From Tetrastigma voinierianum (taxonomy: Eukaryota > Streptophyta > Magnoliopsida > Vitales > Vitaceae), in assembly GCA_016808115.1 (NCBI GenBank), contig JAEQBH010000132.1:846095-910094 (forward strand): a DNA stretch of 64,000 bases, in the 5' to 3' direction. Shown here piece after piece: positions 1 through 11,507 of the stretch (position 1 is the first letter of the stretch; each line of letters opens with the position of its first letter). Below the pieces are notes generated by a model. That model saw only the letters and a program-made list of their open reading frames with translations, had not been told where the DNA came from and made no database searches. A program made the translations under genes and the position numbers.

Positions 1-944
1 TTAGGAGTCATATGGTGGGTGGCTCTTGTATCTGATGTCCAACCAATATATGAATGAGGAGTTGGACATTGATGATGAGGCTTGGAACCCGAAGCACGCT
101 CATGTGCAGCATGGAAACACTCATGACATGCAATATGTGCTTGATTTCTAGAATTAGATGGGCAACGGGAATGATACCTTCAACGACACCAATCAGTAGT
201 ATGATTATATAACCCTTATATTTGACAAACAACTTTTGAACGCTTGGAATCTTGTGAAAAGGGAGCGAATGCCCATCGGATAGGGGTTGGTGGAGGTGAT
301 GTGTTGAATTGTCGAGAGGATAGATGGGTATGGATCACTTCTTGCATGTTGCATAAGAGAATTTCATGAGCCAACAATTGACTATGTAATTCTTGAAAGG
401 TTACCGGTTCAGTTTTGAGAATGAGAGCTGAAATGATTGGATGAAATTCACTTCCATTGTTGCAATAAATGATCATTGAATTTAGTTGTTGAAATATCCC
501 AACCAACCGTAGATAATTCAGCAACCAAGATTTTGGCTTTATGAAGATAAGTAGACACTGACATGTCATTCCTTTTGAGTTCTTGCAACTCAATGTGAAG
601 TTTTAATTTTTGATTCTAAGATATGGATCCAAAGGCATTGGTTAAAGCTTGCCAAACATCATGAGAGTTTGTGGTGCCAATGATATAAGGAAAAACCTCT
701 TTGACGAGGGATGATAACATGGGTTAGTAAAGGCTGGTGTTTTTCATAAGCGGTATATGTGGGATTGGGAGTGGGATTGTAGGATTTTCAAATTGAGGGA
801 ATATAGTAGAGAGTGGTGCTGAATTGGTTCATCGATTAGGCCAATCATATTGTGATAGTTTAGTAGAGGGGGAAATTGTGTTTTCCAGGCTATAAAATTT
901 TTTGGAGTTAGTTTGATAGTGAAGGAATGGTGTGTGGTTAGCAT
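1..944 (-). pseudogene. Ty1-copia gag to protease fragment, runs off left edge
   Basis: Read right to left, this is the 5' half of a copia polyprotein. The gag N-terminus lies at 744-944 and carries KLTPKNFIAWKTQF followed by LIDEP, the opening signature of the copia gag families (UBN2/Retrotran_gag_3 type). A second gag block is readable at 216-593 in another frame, so frameshifts separate the pieces. At 1-45 the peptide SDTRATHHMTP matches the start of the copia aspartic protease, normally DTGATHHMT; the catalytic-loop Gly is Arg here, so the enzyme would be dead even without the frameshifts. The rest of pol would lie to the left, outside the window. No LTR is recognisable to the right before a different repeat begins at about 969. 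Family assignment is fairly sure; lineage is not. Confidence 0.72.
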
Positions 945-968
945 GGAAGGAAGGGTAGGCTGGTTGGA

Positions 969-1190
969 CCAAGGAACAAAAAATCGGTTTTATCGGCCAA
1001 TATATCAAATATCGGCCGGTATCGATACGATTTTTCTAACCAAAAGTCAGTTGGGCAAAAAATCGGCTAAATATTGGAAAAATTGCCGATATTTTGCCGA
1101 AATATCATAAAAGGTCTATATTTTGGCAAAATATCGAACGTATACGTCACGCGCACGTGGGTGGGAAAATTCGAAAAAAAATCGCCAAAA
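969..1190. repeat. 'atcggccgatat'-type repeat block
   Basis: A 220-bp block rich in variants of 'atatcggcc', 'gccgatatttt' and 'aaaatcggc', abutting the copia gag. Similar palindromic wording ('cgatatatcgg') recurs at 45331-46945. It is probably part of a dispersed repeat family. I cannot assign the class and see no coding capacity. Confidence 0.5.
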
Positions 1191-2080
1191 CATCAGCAAT
1201 GAGGAGATGAAGGATACTCCAGCAAGTTGAGAGGCTCGGTGTCCCCACTTGCAATAGTCTGAACCTAGTTAAGAACTACATCCTTTGTGGTGCTAGTCTC
1301 AAGGCTGGTTAGGACTGGGTCAAGGACACCCTTCGATGAGATCTCTAGAATTTGCATTGTCGTCATCCCTAATAATCTAGAAGAGTAGGTCGAAAATTAG
1401 GACTCTTTCAATTCTTCGTGGAAGGTAGTGACTTCTTCTCCCTTCTTTTGAATGCTTAGGAGTTGGAACTCCACCAATTGTTGTTGGTCATGAAGATGTT
1501 GTAGCATCTCCTCATGCATCCTGAAGGTCAGCTAAAGTAGTCAAGACTTATTTGAAAGGGGTGCAAGGACTTCCTCCATTCGAACTTGAAACATGAAGGG
1601 GCAGAAGGTTAAGATTCGGTCTGTAGCAGAAAGAGAGATTTTTTCTTACCTGCCTTTTACTAGACTAAATGTTTTGCAAGTAGTGCCCTTGGTGCAACTT
1701 ATGGCGATTCTCAACTTACTAAGAGAAGGGCGAGGAAGTCGGCAGGTCACTATCTCTAATGTTGCTAAACGAGATCCCAGATTAGATGGGTATCCTAAGA
1801 CCATCTTGGTGGCATCCAACTCGGCATTTCTCAAGATGTATTCGAACACCATCTGGCCAAGGTAAACCTTCATCTTAAACAGGTTGAGGGACATCAGTTG
1901 GAGCAACATCTATAGGGAAATGCCTAAGAAACCCTTCCTCAACTTCCCATTTCTTTCTCCCTTTTTTTTAAAGGATAGAGAGGTATTAGAGAACACATAA
2001 ACCCAATGAGGATCCAAGGGTCTCAAAATGTGCTACATCCAAGCCTTTTACCGTGGAGATGGATATATAGTTCTGTTTCT
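1191..2080. other. Unassigned degenerate sequence between two copia remnants
   Basis: About 0.9 kb with short open frames on both strands (plus 1593-1865, minus 1646-1909). Their translations do not resemble a family I know. The minus-strand frame would continue the reverse transcriptase direction of the element to the right, but no RT motif is visible. It is probably foreign transposon sequence that replaced the rest of pol. Confidence 0.35.
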
Positions 2081-2230
2081 TGTTGAACCATGACACCAAG
2101 TTCTATACTATGTTTCTTGTGAACTAAACTAATTCTTCTTGCATTGCACTTGCCTAGTCTTCATCACCTAAAGCCTCTTTGATGTTCCTTGGCTTTATTT
2201 TTGAGGTATAGCAACATATGTGCCCAATCA
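2081..2230 (-). pseudogene. Copia reverse transcriptase, extreme N-terminus only
   Basis: The minus strand reads NIKEALGDED, then SAMQEELV, then a degraded F-x-RN-x-V stretch. In copia polyproteins this is the beginning of the RVT_2 domain, which usually opens with a block like 'EP.N..EAL.D..W..AM.EEL..F..N..W.LV'. Several in-frame stops are present. No FxQMDVKxAFL or YVDD motif follows to the left, so only the first 50 or so residues of the roughly 250-residue domain survive. It belongs with the integrase at 2400-3247. Confidence 0.55.
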
Positions 2231-2399
2231 TCTACCTATAGTTGATTTGGAAGTCCCTCACGTCTGAACACAAGCTTGAGGATCTCCTAATGATGTTAAA
2301 GGCAAGGTGATTCTTTTGTACTCTCTTGAAGGGCTCACGAGCCTAACTGTTAAGTTGTTCACTTGAGATTTGGTCATTCGGATGTTGATTTGTTCTTGC

Positions 2400-3247
2400 T
2401 TAATTTCGAACACCCTTTAGGACTGAGGCACTTTCTGCACAATCTAGGATTCGAACATCCTTAGGAACGTTGAAAGCTTTACCTCTTCCTAAGCTGAATT
2501 TGTTAGGGGTAGGAATGATTGGATAGTCTTCTGACCTAAAGCAATTGGACCAAGGTAGGTGATCATCAACTTTTACATTGATTGACTCAATGACCGCCAT
2601 GATTCGTTTGTTGTAGACCTTATATGTGCGACTGTTTGAGGAGTAACCCAAAAATAATCCTTCATCATTCTTAGCATCGGACTTTCCTCTTTGTTCCCTG
2701 TCATTCAGAATGTAGGAAGGACTATCGAATTCATGAAGGTGTTTCAGATTTGGTTTCTTACCTTTCCAAATCTCATAAGGAGTCATTTGAGTTCCAAGCC
2801 ATAGGTAAAGCCATATTCGGGATATAGCACATCATATTTCGCCTACGCCTGAATTTGATTGGAACATTCCTGGCCTTCAACATGACCACACAGCCATCTC
2901 TTGAGTTCGTTCTTCCTTTCCGCGCCGAACTTTTATTGTGGATTTTTATACATTGAAAACTCATGTTCTATGTCATTCATGCTGAAATTGTTTTTGAACA
3001 TGGAGTTCTCAAACTCCTTCCCATGATCACTCCTTATTATAGTGACCTTCAATAGTCTATGATCGTGTTCCTTGGAAAGTTTTAGCCACAGTTCTTCAAA
3101 TGTTTCTGATTTGTCCTTTAGAAAGTTCATCCATGAGAATCTGGAGAAGTCATCCGCACACACATAGATGTAGCTTTTTCTAGTAATGATTTCCACCTGC
3201 ATAGGTCCCATCAGGTCCATGTGGAGCAGTTTCAGCACTCTAGTCAT
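2400..3247 (-). pseudogene. Ty1-copia integrase
   Basis: The 2933-3247 frame holds the catalytic core start: LLHMDLMGPMQVE, then YIYVCADDFSRFSWMNFLK, then IRSDHGKEFEN. The first two acidic residues of the D,D(35)E triad are visible (D of HMDL, D of SDHGKEF). The 2400-2786 frame holds the C-terminal part: MTPYEIWKGKKPNLKHL, then LFLGYSSNSRTYKVYN. A frameshifted piece at 2773-2964 joins them. Integrase inserts the cDNA copy into host DNA; this one is split over three frames and is not functional. Gag and protease lie to the right, as expected for copia order on the minus strand. Confidence 0.85.
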
Positions 3248-3830
3248 AGGGGAAAGTTAGGACTCTCTATGAGACGGTCTAGTTTGTTTCCATAACTAAC
3301 ATGGTCTGCACATCCTTTCAAGTACATTCTTCAAATTAGGGATTCCTCGGACAACTTTTGTGTTGATGGTGTCCTTGTGGCTTATATGTCCTAACCTTCA
3401 ATGCTAAAGACAATGATCATTCTGCATGCACTATGTTCAGATAGGTGTTAGGATGGACCAATAGATAGCATTTTTCAGATGACCTACTCCCTTCCATGAT
3501 ATGATACTGGTTCTAATCACGGACAATGCACCTATCTTTTATAAATTTTACAAAAAGATCTTAGTCGCATAGTTGGCTAATGCTGATTAGGTTGGCTTTA
3601 AGTCTTTCAACAAGCAGAACATCTCTCTGTTTGGGCATTCCCGAAACATTCAAATAGTCTGATCCCAAAACACGTCCTTTGGCATCGTCTCAAAAATTCA
3701 CATAGTACAGGCCCAGTTGTTGAAGGTTTAATTCGAAACACTTGTATCCGATCATGTGTCAGGCTTCCATTATCAAAATACCATCTTTGTTCAACTTCTT
3801 CATTTAATGAGGTGAACACCACAAGCTGTT
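3248..3830 (-). pseudogene. Copia protease and GAG-pre-integrase region
   Basis: The 3607-3822 frame reads RWYFDNGS, corresponding to the copia protease start 'W.LDSG.S.HMTG'; the active-site motif is D-N-G instead of D-S-G. Further left the minus strand reads GMPKQRDVLLVERLKANLIS, then SQLCD in broken frames, which is the usual 'VLLVEGLKANLISISQLCD' stretch after protease. Numerous frameshifts and stops follow. Position between gag and integrase fits copia order. Not functional. Confidence 0.72.
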
Positions 3831-5440
3831 CATTTCAGCACCAGCCCACTTTTGTTGGAGTCTTGGTTTATTTTCCTTGATCTCTTGCTTGATAAGCTTT
3901 GCAGGTGCTGTGGTGATGCCGAATCATCTCGTCTTCTGTAGTAGTAGCATCGTATGCCGGTTGGTCTCCTCTTGTTCAAATTGGATGGGTCAATCTCAGG
4001 GTTAGTTAGGACTTAGTTAATCCGAACAGCATTCCTGGAACAAAAGGGTTTGGCTTGTGCACACGTCATTACAACAACTTAGCTCTGAATGGTCCACTTG
4101 CTTGTTTCCAGACCCAACCACCCACAGAGGATGTGGTTCCTGAATTCAACATTCTCACTCTTCTCTTGAGTTGTTCCAGTTCAGATTGTGTAGTACTCTT
4201 CCTTGAAATTTCCCTTTTGAGAATAACCACCTCTTTCTTTAGAGCCCCTTTGTTTTTGCCAGGTTGCAAGATTTGGGCTTGAATAGTTATATTGCATCAA
4301 TCCCATTTTCATATAGCATTTTATAGGGTTGTGCTAGATCTTCATAAGAGATTTCATCACCTTCTTCATCACTACATAGAGAGTCTTAACATCCTCACAG
4401 TGGAATATGGGTGGGCAGTTTGAACATATGTTGAGCCCTTATTTGGAACTTCCTATTTTTAACCTCCTGTTGTTGTGTTCTTTAAGAGGGTGATGAGTGC
4501 AAGTGGTTCACTGATGTGATCTTCCTCTTCCTTGCTTCCTTTGTGGATTACTTGCAAAGTGTCCTAAGTAGGGGTGTCAAACGTGTTGGGTTGGGTTAAA
4601 CGGTTACGGGTTAAACGGGTGACGGGTGAAAACATGGCGAACCGCGACCGGATTATTAAGCGTGTTAAGCGGGTTGACCGTTTATCACCGAACCGTTTAG
4701 GTCACCAAACCCGTTCAATCAGCGGTTAATCGTGTCGATTAATGGTGTCGCGTTGGTACAGCGAGGCCTAGTCGCGACCATTGGTAAAGCGGTAGTAGGA
4801 AAGCGTTCGCGAATTAAGCGGGTTATAAGCGGGTTATGTCTCACGAAACCGCGACCCGTTCGTAAGCGTGTTAAGCGGGTTGACCAGTTTATCACCGAAC
4901 CGTTTAGGTCTCGCCAAACCCGTTTGTCCCGGCGGTTTAATTATGACCGATTAATCGTGTCCATTCCGAACACGCGAGGCCCTGGTCTAAGCACCTTTAA
5001 TCGATTCGATGGTTAGGATGAGCCTAATCTATCTAGAATCTACACCATATTGAATAGCATTGAGAGCCTTCCAATTGCTAGTTGTTGATTTGTCTTCTTC
5101 ACTAGTTCATTCTGACTTAGTCTTGACCACTGTTTTCCCATCATTATCTATCTTGGTTGGAGGAGACCATCGCATCATCTTGATCTCCATACTTTTTCCT
5201 GTAGAGATTTAATACGAACACCTCCAGCTTTCCAATATTTGTAGTTTGTCCCATCAAGCATGGGAGGACAAATTGTAGATTCACCTTCTTTCATCAAATC
5301 CATCTCAAACTCACATCTGATCATTAGGAGTAAACCTGAGATCTCACTCAGGTAACATAATGACTTGCTCGATGCCAATTGACATATATAAATGTGTGTG
5401 TTCTTGGCCATTATCCTAACTGCATAATTGTGGAAGTTCG
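3831..5440 (-). pseudogene. Copia gag, interrupted by a hAT-like insertion
   Basis: The N-terminus is in the 5175-5498 frame: CPPMLDGTNYKYWKAG, the copia gag opening 'PPMLDG.NY.YWK.RM', then a frameshift and SLQEKVWRS. Reading leftwards, KIDNDGKTVVKTKSE and NWKALNAIQYGVDSR follow (5020-5180). The frame is cut by the insertion at 4569-5010 and resumes with DTLQVIHKGSKEEE (about 4490-4568). The 4069-4269 frame has a coiled-coil-like run, SELEQLKRRVRMLNSGT, common in gag C-terminal parts of this copia type. The CCHC knuckle is not recognisable. A structural protein of the virus-like particle, now broken. Confidence 0.72.
4569..5010. mobile_element. Non-autonomous hAT-like element inside copia gag
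   Basis: The left end 'taggggtgtcaaacg' and the following runs of 'gggttaaacgg', 'aaccgcgacccg' and 'aaccgtttaggt' are typical of plant hAT elements that start (C/T)AGGGGTGTCAA. The insertion splits copia gag codons, which puts the right edge near 5010. A clear matching right terminal repeat and an 8-bp target duplication were not found. Inside, a block at 4657-4713 is repeated at 4863-4922, an internal duplication with a period of about 206 bp. It encodes no transposase. Confidence 0.5.
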
Positions 5441-5504
5441 GACTTTGTGCGAAGTGCGGGCTAATCTGTGAATTTGTTTGTGTGAAGGCATATATCATCT
5501 CTCA

Positions 5505-6322
5505 TGTGATAAAATAAAGCCCACACAATATGTTTATGCGGTTCGGCAACTGCTTATGTCCATGGGGTTGGGCCTAGATAAAAAGATTTCCACTAATCTA
5601 ATTCAAGGTTACAATTAGTCTTATGTGGTACGGGACTCCCTCTCTACCTACGACCATTTTTGAAACCTAATCACTCATAGCGGAATTTAGATTGAACCCC
5701 CTCCATCACCCTTTTAACAGCATCGCACACCAATAACCCACATTATATAGATAAGATAAAGAAATTCAAAACATCTTCTTTCACCCAAAGTGAAAGGATT
5801 TTAACGTGCAATACCTCAATCGAGTATCTAAACTCCACACTCCTTCAACACGTTTGGACGGATCTCGTTCTACTTCAAGATCTTTAGTAGAATCCGTGAT
5901 GAGTTTCTAACGATTATAACCATGAATTTGTGTTTTAGGAGACTTGATAAGCTAGATCATTACCACAGTATGACTCAGCTTACCTTCTCTTTTCTAAGCT
6001 TTCCTTTGCAAATTATTCTGCGAATCTGAAGCTTGCTGCCCTAAGTTTCTACACACTGAAAGTTACACAATTAGGTTCCAACTCTAATTTGATAGCTTGG
6101 AGGATCAAATTTTCTGATTTTATCTTATCATATTAGAAGATGGTCTAATATAGTAGCTTGCTCCCAAGTAGCTTAGCCTCCAGGAATTCAGGCAGACTTG
6201 CATCCCGTCGCCGACCTTAGTTCGGACTCTTCGAGTCAGGCATTGAAACTTCTTCTAGGTTCTTCTAATGATGTTATTTTTAAACCATCAAATCTTCATC
6301 AAACTTTATCTTCCAAGTAGTC
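5505..6322 (-). repeat. 5' LTR of the minus-strand copia element
   Basis: Its reverse complement aligns by eye with the plus-strand block at 54956-55700. Shared stretches include 'gagtttagatactcg', 'ttgaggtatt', 'cctttcactttgtgtgaaag' (with differences), 'gtgtgcgatg' and 'agttgccgaacc'. It lies directly upstream of the gag N-terminus, as a 5' LTR should. Both edges are approximate: the right edge is set at a 'cttggaagataaag' start, the left at about 5505 just before gag leader sequence. The matching 3' LTR of this element is not in the expected place near 2000, so the element is truncated there. Confidence 0.6.
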
Positions 6323-6544
6323 ATTTTCTTGTGAAACACTAAAGACGAAAAAGATATTAACAATCCCGAACCCAACATTTAAATATGTAAAATACAAAAT
6401 AATAGATTATCGAGTTGTGATATTTAACAAATAAAAAAAGCGACACTAATGCTAAATTTTGTATCAAGTGATTTAACATTAAAGTGGTGGTGTGGCATTC
6501 TCCAATGAGGTAAGGGATTGACCTCTCTATGGTAGTTTGGTTTT

Positions 6545-7931
6545 GTGTAGGCCACGAAAATCGAGTTTTCTGAGAGGATAAAATGGTAATTTCGGTCAAA
6601 TAAATTTTTCTAGATCGAATGATGAAACGAACTAGTTGGAATCGATCGCCATGAAAATTTATGCCGTCGTTCCGTCAGATTAAACGGTGAAATTTCGTTT
6701 CGAGCGCAGGGAGATGCGGGACACTTGGCGCGTTTGGGTGGCGGGAGTAGCCACGTGTCCAGTGCGAAAGCTGATCAAACTTAGAAAGGGGTCTAATGGG
6801 GCTCACTTGAGACACATGGCATTATGCCGTAGGTGAAATCTCGAGGTAGATGTGTTAAAGGATAAGGGTGTAATCTGGCGAGCCAATGGAAGAACGACAC
6901 TTGGCAAGTGAGAGGGCCAATTCATGACCAATATACTTGATGGATTTGGGAAAGAGGAGGCCATGAGGAGGAGGAAGGAGAAATCTGCAGGTGAGAAGCT
7001 CTCACTTCTCTCTAGATTTTCCGGTGAACCGTCCGGCGAACTCCGGCGAGACAAGAAGCAAAGTTGCTCCCCACGTCAAGGGCTACGCGTGGGTACCATT
7101 TTTGAGGAGTTTCGACAAACTCCGGAAATGTATGGGTTTTTCTCCTACTTGCTTTACTTTTTGTTTAAGGGCCATGGAATGGATGGGGATTTGTTGAGGC
7201 TGGATGTGGCGAATGGTTTGGTTCAAAAGATTTGGACAGTGCGAAATCTAGAGTGGTTGGGCTGATCCGCGAGTTGTTGTGTGATTTATTATTGATGTTG
7301 TGTTGTGTACTGATGAATAACATCTTTGAGTAATTATATTGGGCAGTTCCAAGATGAACTTTCGGATTGTGCCTTAGCCCATGTGAGCTAATCTTATTTT
7401 ATTGTTGTAAGTTGAATAACATGATTTATGGAATTAATTTTGTTAATATATGCATGAGTGATATATTAGCATGTGTTAAATGTTTGGTGTGCCATTGCAT
7501 AGCACCAGGTGGGGAAGTAACCGTAGGGAAATTCACTGCGGGCATTGCTCACCACCGTCGGAAATGCTATTTCGGGTACCGAAGGCCGTGGGATGGGACG
7601 CATCCAGGGCCATAGAGGCGAAGAAATGGCCAAGTCGGCCTTATCTTGTATTTTTTGTAAAACTTGGGTCAAGTAACCCAATTTTGTATAAATTGAAATT
7701 AAATACAATTGTAAACAAATTCTTTTGTATAAAATATATAGTTGGGTTGTATGGATGTGCAGACCCCATTAAGTACATTTTCTGGCATGTATGGAGTGCC
7801 GTAGCGTGAGGCATGTAGATTCAGGTTAAGTGGGTGATGGCTGGTTAGTTTTTGGAAATACATTTAGAGTGAAATTTTCTTTTTGCAAATGTTCATGTGA
7901 GTCCCACATGGACCGGAAATTATGGAGACTA
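6545..7931 (+). mobile_element. Tekay/Del-like LTR insertion (solo or truncated LTR)
   Basis: Copy B has 'gttttgggtttaggctttaaa' uninterrupted at this point, so the insertion is bracketed by comparison. It starts 'tgtaggccacgaaaatcgag' at 6546, the type of opening seen in Tekay/Del gypsy LTRs (TG..GCCCCGAAAATC). Internally it shares 'caaactccgga/aaaatgtatg', 'cgacaaactcc' and a purine-rich leader with the LTR at 26000-28268. No polyprotein is present. The right edge is not a clean ..CA, so it may be truncated. Target duplication not found. Confidence 0.6.
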
Positions 7932-8435
7932 TTTAGGCTTTAAAAAGTCTTATTCATTGCTTGAAATAACATGTTAGTTATCTATTGAGCTCTTGGTACA
8001 TGTGCGACCTCTTATATAATGACGACTAACAAGTTGTTCCATTATATCGATTTTGATGTGAGAATACAGTTTGTAAAGGAGTGAGCCATTAACTACTCTG
8101 TTCATTTTCATTTGAGCGTGGATATCTTAGTTAAGCCAGTTGTCCGGAATTAGGTCAGGTCAGGCAGTGATTCCATAAATTATGTCACGGATTGTCTAAA
8201 TTTTCACTCAACTCTCTCTTCTTCGTTTCCTAGCCATTCCATCTTTCTTAAGCAAAAAAAAAAAAAAAAAAAAAAAGATTTTTCATGGTTTTTGACCTAA
8301 AATCATATTTCTTCATCTTTTTTAATCAATATATCTTTTAAATAAGTGATTATTTTATATAAATTTGGGTTTTATTTTATTTTTTATGATGTTATCGTCT
8401 TAGTATGGTATTTGATTTATTCGTCGATTTATTAT

Positions 8436-10515
8436 TGTGAAACCCCAGAAAATCCAAGATTTTGGATAAAGGGTAAAATAGAAATTTCGGCTGAAAATCC
8501 GGAACTTTTCTAGATCTCGGATGTGGCTTGAACTAGTTGAAATGATCTCCACGAAATTTAGGCTATCGCGTGGGTGGTTGGTGAGGTGTGGTCGAGATTC
8601 CATGTTTTCGGCGTGGGGTGTGTGGACATGTGCGGCTGGTAGAATAAGGGGATCTTGGCTTGGCGCAAGTGTGTGTGACACTTGGCATCAAAATTAGTGG
8701 CTCACAATTAAGCCATGTGTGGGAAAGGGATTCCATGGCTCACATTGAGCCATGTGGTGATGATGTCATAATGAAGGGTTTATGATAGAGAAAATTGAGA
8801 AAATGAGAGACCATAATTTGGTTTGAGGAAGGAGAGGAGAAATTTCCTCTGTTTGACGGATGATGATTTATACGAGGTGAAAATGACCCAGTAAGGAGAG
8901 AAAATGGAAATGAGGAGAAAATAGAAGAGGAAAATGAGAAGAGAAAAGAGAAAAAGAAAAGAAAGCGAAGTAAAGAATAAAGCAAAAGGAAGGAAGCGTG
9001 GAGAGGAAGAAAAGAATGGGATGGCACAATAGCTGAATTTTTGAAGAAGAACGTCTTCCTTCTCTCTAGATTTATAAGCGTCCGACCTTGGATTCAGCAA
9101 AGCAAGAAGGAAGTGTTCTATACGGAGAGGAGTGTGGCGTGGACTCAGGTTTTTGGGAGTTTGCTGACCCGAGAGGTAGGATATTTTCTCTTGGTTTGCA
9201 CAACTAAAGGCTTTATAATGGTAGGGTTGCTTATGGGGCCATGAGAGGCCATGTGAATTAGTTCAAGCCTTGGGACTAAGGGTATGGATTTGGAAGCCGG
9301 TTGCATGGCCCATGGAGTTAGGGTTTACTAGGCGAGTTTCTAGATGTTTGTGATTGTTGATGAGATAATGATAGTTAGACCATCCAGTTATCTTTGTGAA
9401 GGGCCGTGTGGTACCCTGTTGAATGGTTCCAAGTTGAGGCCTTGTTGTGTGTTATGGCTTGCTTGAATAACATGCAATGTGTGGAAATGTCATATTGATG
9501 CATGCTTTTTAATGTATTAATATATTTTGCATGGAGGTAGATTATATGTATGAATTATAATTGTCCATGGTATGTAAATGTTTCATGTAGTGCTCATTCA
9601 TGCATGTAACATGAGGAAATACGTGGCATCATGCATTACATATGGTCACATAGCGTCAGAGTGATCGGGTTGTGGTCTGAGACAGGTTTATTACCATCAT
9701 TGTTGGTGAGTGATGCGTGAGCTCGGGAAAAATGGGACCAGTCAAGGTAGAGATTTACGAGTGTGTAAATGATCAAAATGATAAATTACATGTTTGGGCG
9801 GAGCAGAAGTTGGGTGAGTCCCACGGGGTGAAAGTCCACGGGTTGCCGGTTGAACATGAATCAAACGATGCAAGTTATTAAAATATTTAAAAAAGCGTCT
9901 TTTTGTTTGCATGATGATGGCGTCTCTGGAGTGTAAGCAGAAATCAGTTCTTCAAAATAAAGAAAGAAATCAAATAGTTTTGATAATAAGTGAAGATATC
10001 AATAGTTTGATCATGGTATGTGACAGGTTTTAGTCACGCTTGGCATTCCAAGTGTGAGGAAGTCGATTGGGACTTGGGTCATGAGCATGAGGTTACATTT
10101 CATGCATGTTATGACATTTGTATAGAAAAATTGGCATGGAATGTGATTGATTTTGTGTATATATCTTATTGCATATGCATTTTAGGTGGGGAGTAGCCTT
10201 GGCGGAGAATTTTCTCTTGGGCACATCACTTGGTGGTGAGACCCCACTTTAGTATGAGACTGGCATCGATGGCACTCAGTGAGGTGATTTTGAGAGAAAG
10301 ATGAAATGTGGCTTTAGAAGAAAAATCTTTTGTAAATATGTATAAGTCTTTGCAGAACAAACATGAAAATATGAAATATAGTTAGATAGATGTTTATGGT
10401 ATGGATGTATGGGCCCTCATGTAAAGCTGTTTGCCTCCCATGTATCTAACATCACAGACATATGGTCAGCGGGTTGTGGGTAGTCAGCGGACACGATTGA
10501 GTGCGTCTGGTGCTG
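8436..10515 (+). mobile_element. Tekay/Del-like solo LTR insertion, about 2.1 kb
   Basis: It begins 'tgtgaaaccccagaaaatcc' at 8436. Copy B runs across the corresponding site without it ('cgatttgttacgacgtttta' then 'tttttcgtaagcc'). The opening, the 'tttctagatctcgg' and 'actagttgaaatgatc' words near the start, and a purine-rich stretch at 8860-9020 are shared with other LTRs of this group in the window. No gag-pol follows, so it is probably a solo LTR left by recombination. The right end (about 10515) is inferred from copy B, not from a clear LTR terminus. Confidence 0.6.
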
Positions 10516-10780
10516 TTTTTCGTAAGCCAACGTTTTATTTTTATACTGATGATTCAAATAAATAAAATATATTCGATTAAATATAAATAATAAATCAATT
10601 AAAGTCATCAATATATTATAAATTAGAATGATAAATATGTTAATCATCATAATATTATTAAAATTATAAGCTTTGAATAAATTTATTATATGTGTTATTT
10701 TATCCTCAAATTTATATTTATATTTTTATGGATGTTTACTAATTCTTTTTTTTTTTTTTAAGAAAATAATATATAACTGA

Positions 10781-11481
10781 TGGGGATGTGATTGGGCAGT
10801 ATCCCACTCCATGACCCAGATAGGGCAATGGGGCCATGCCCCTGCATCTCATCCTCATAGCAAGCCCCGAACTTGAAGTCCAGGCTCATTAGGCCCTGAA
10901 CATGGGTTTGAAAAATAGGAACTAGCTATTCAGCCAGTCAACCAAAATCCTTCCCGATAACGGAAGATAGAATATTCCTAAAGATAATAACCTATTCGTC
11001 CAATCAAGTCACATTCCATAAATGGGTCTAAGGAAAGTAATAGAAGACCGTTAAATGCAAGTCTCCAATAAAGAAGGAGGATTATCCCAAATAAACTCCT
11101 TGACTGTCAGTTGCTAAATCTACGAATGCTTGATAGAAACATTTCCTCAGTAGGAGGACTCCTAGTCATCGAGGCGATCATCCACTATAAGACTTATGAT
11201 TGAAAGGTACACTCAATTCGGTCGCCAATACTAATTCCCTAGCTTTTTCTCTTTATCTCGCCAAGGAAGAATCGACTTTGGCATCGGACGGCTCTGAGCG
11301 AAAGCCACCGCCCGACCCCCTTTTCCTCGGTTTTGCGAGAAGTACTTCATCGAGGCACAACGAGATCAATGAGTACGAGCAATCCCTGCCTTAGCCGGAC
11401 AATCCAAGAGCATCTCGGCCCACAAACAATCCGGGTCCGGCCCAGCGACCCCCACCTTCGACGATTCAGGTTGAAAAAGCA
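10781..11481 (+). repeat. 5' LTR of the Tat element
   Basis: 701 bp, starting 'tggggatgtg' and ending 'ttgaaaaagca'. It aligns along its length with 23373-24082. Shared blocks include 'ctcattaggccc', 'aacatgggtttg', 'aacggaagatagaata', 'aagataataacctattcgtc', 'agaccgttaaatg' and 'aagaatcgactttggcatcgg'. A TATA-like 'ctataaga' lies at 11184, where the 3' copy has 'ctataaatac', so this was the U3 promoter region. Confidence 0.88.
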
Positions 11482-11489
11482 TCGTCGAT

Positions 11490-11507
11490 TGGCGTAGTGC
11501 GGCGGGA
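11490..11507 (+). other. Primer binding site remnant
   Basis: Just after the 5' LTR the sequence reads 'tggcgtagtgcggcggga'. Tat elements usually have a 'tggcgccgtctgtgggaa'-like site here. The match is imperfect, and the tRNA cannot be named with confidence. Confidence 0.5.

Noticed and set aside
4580..4700. 'gggttaaacgg' and 'gggttaagc'-like words suggesting interstitial telomere repeat
   Set aside because: Plant telomere repeat is TTTAGGG. These words do not repeat at 7-bp steps and fit hAT-type subterminal sequence better.
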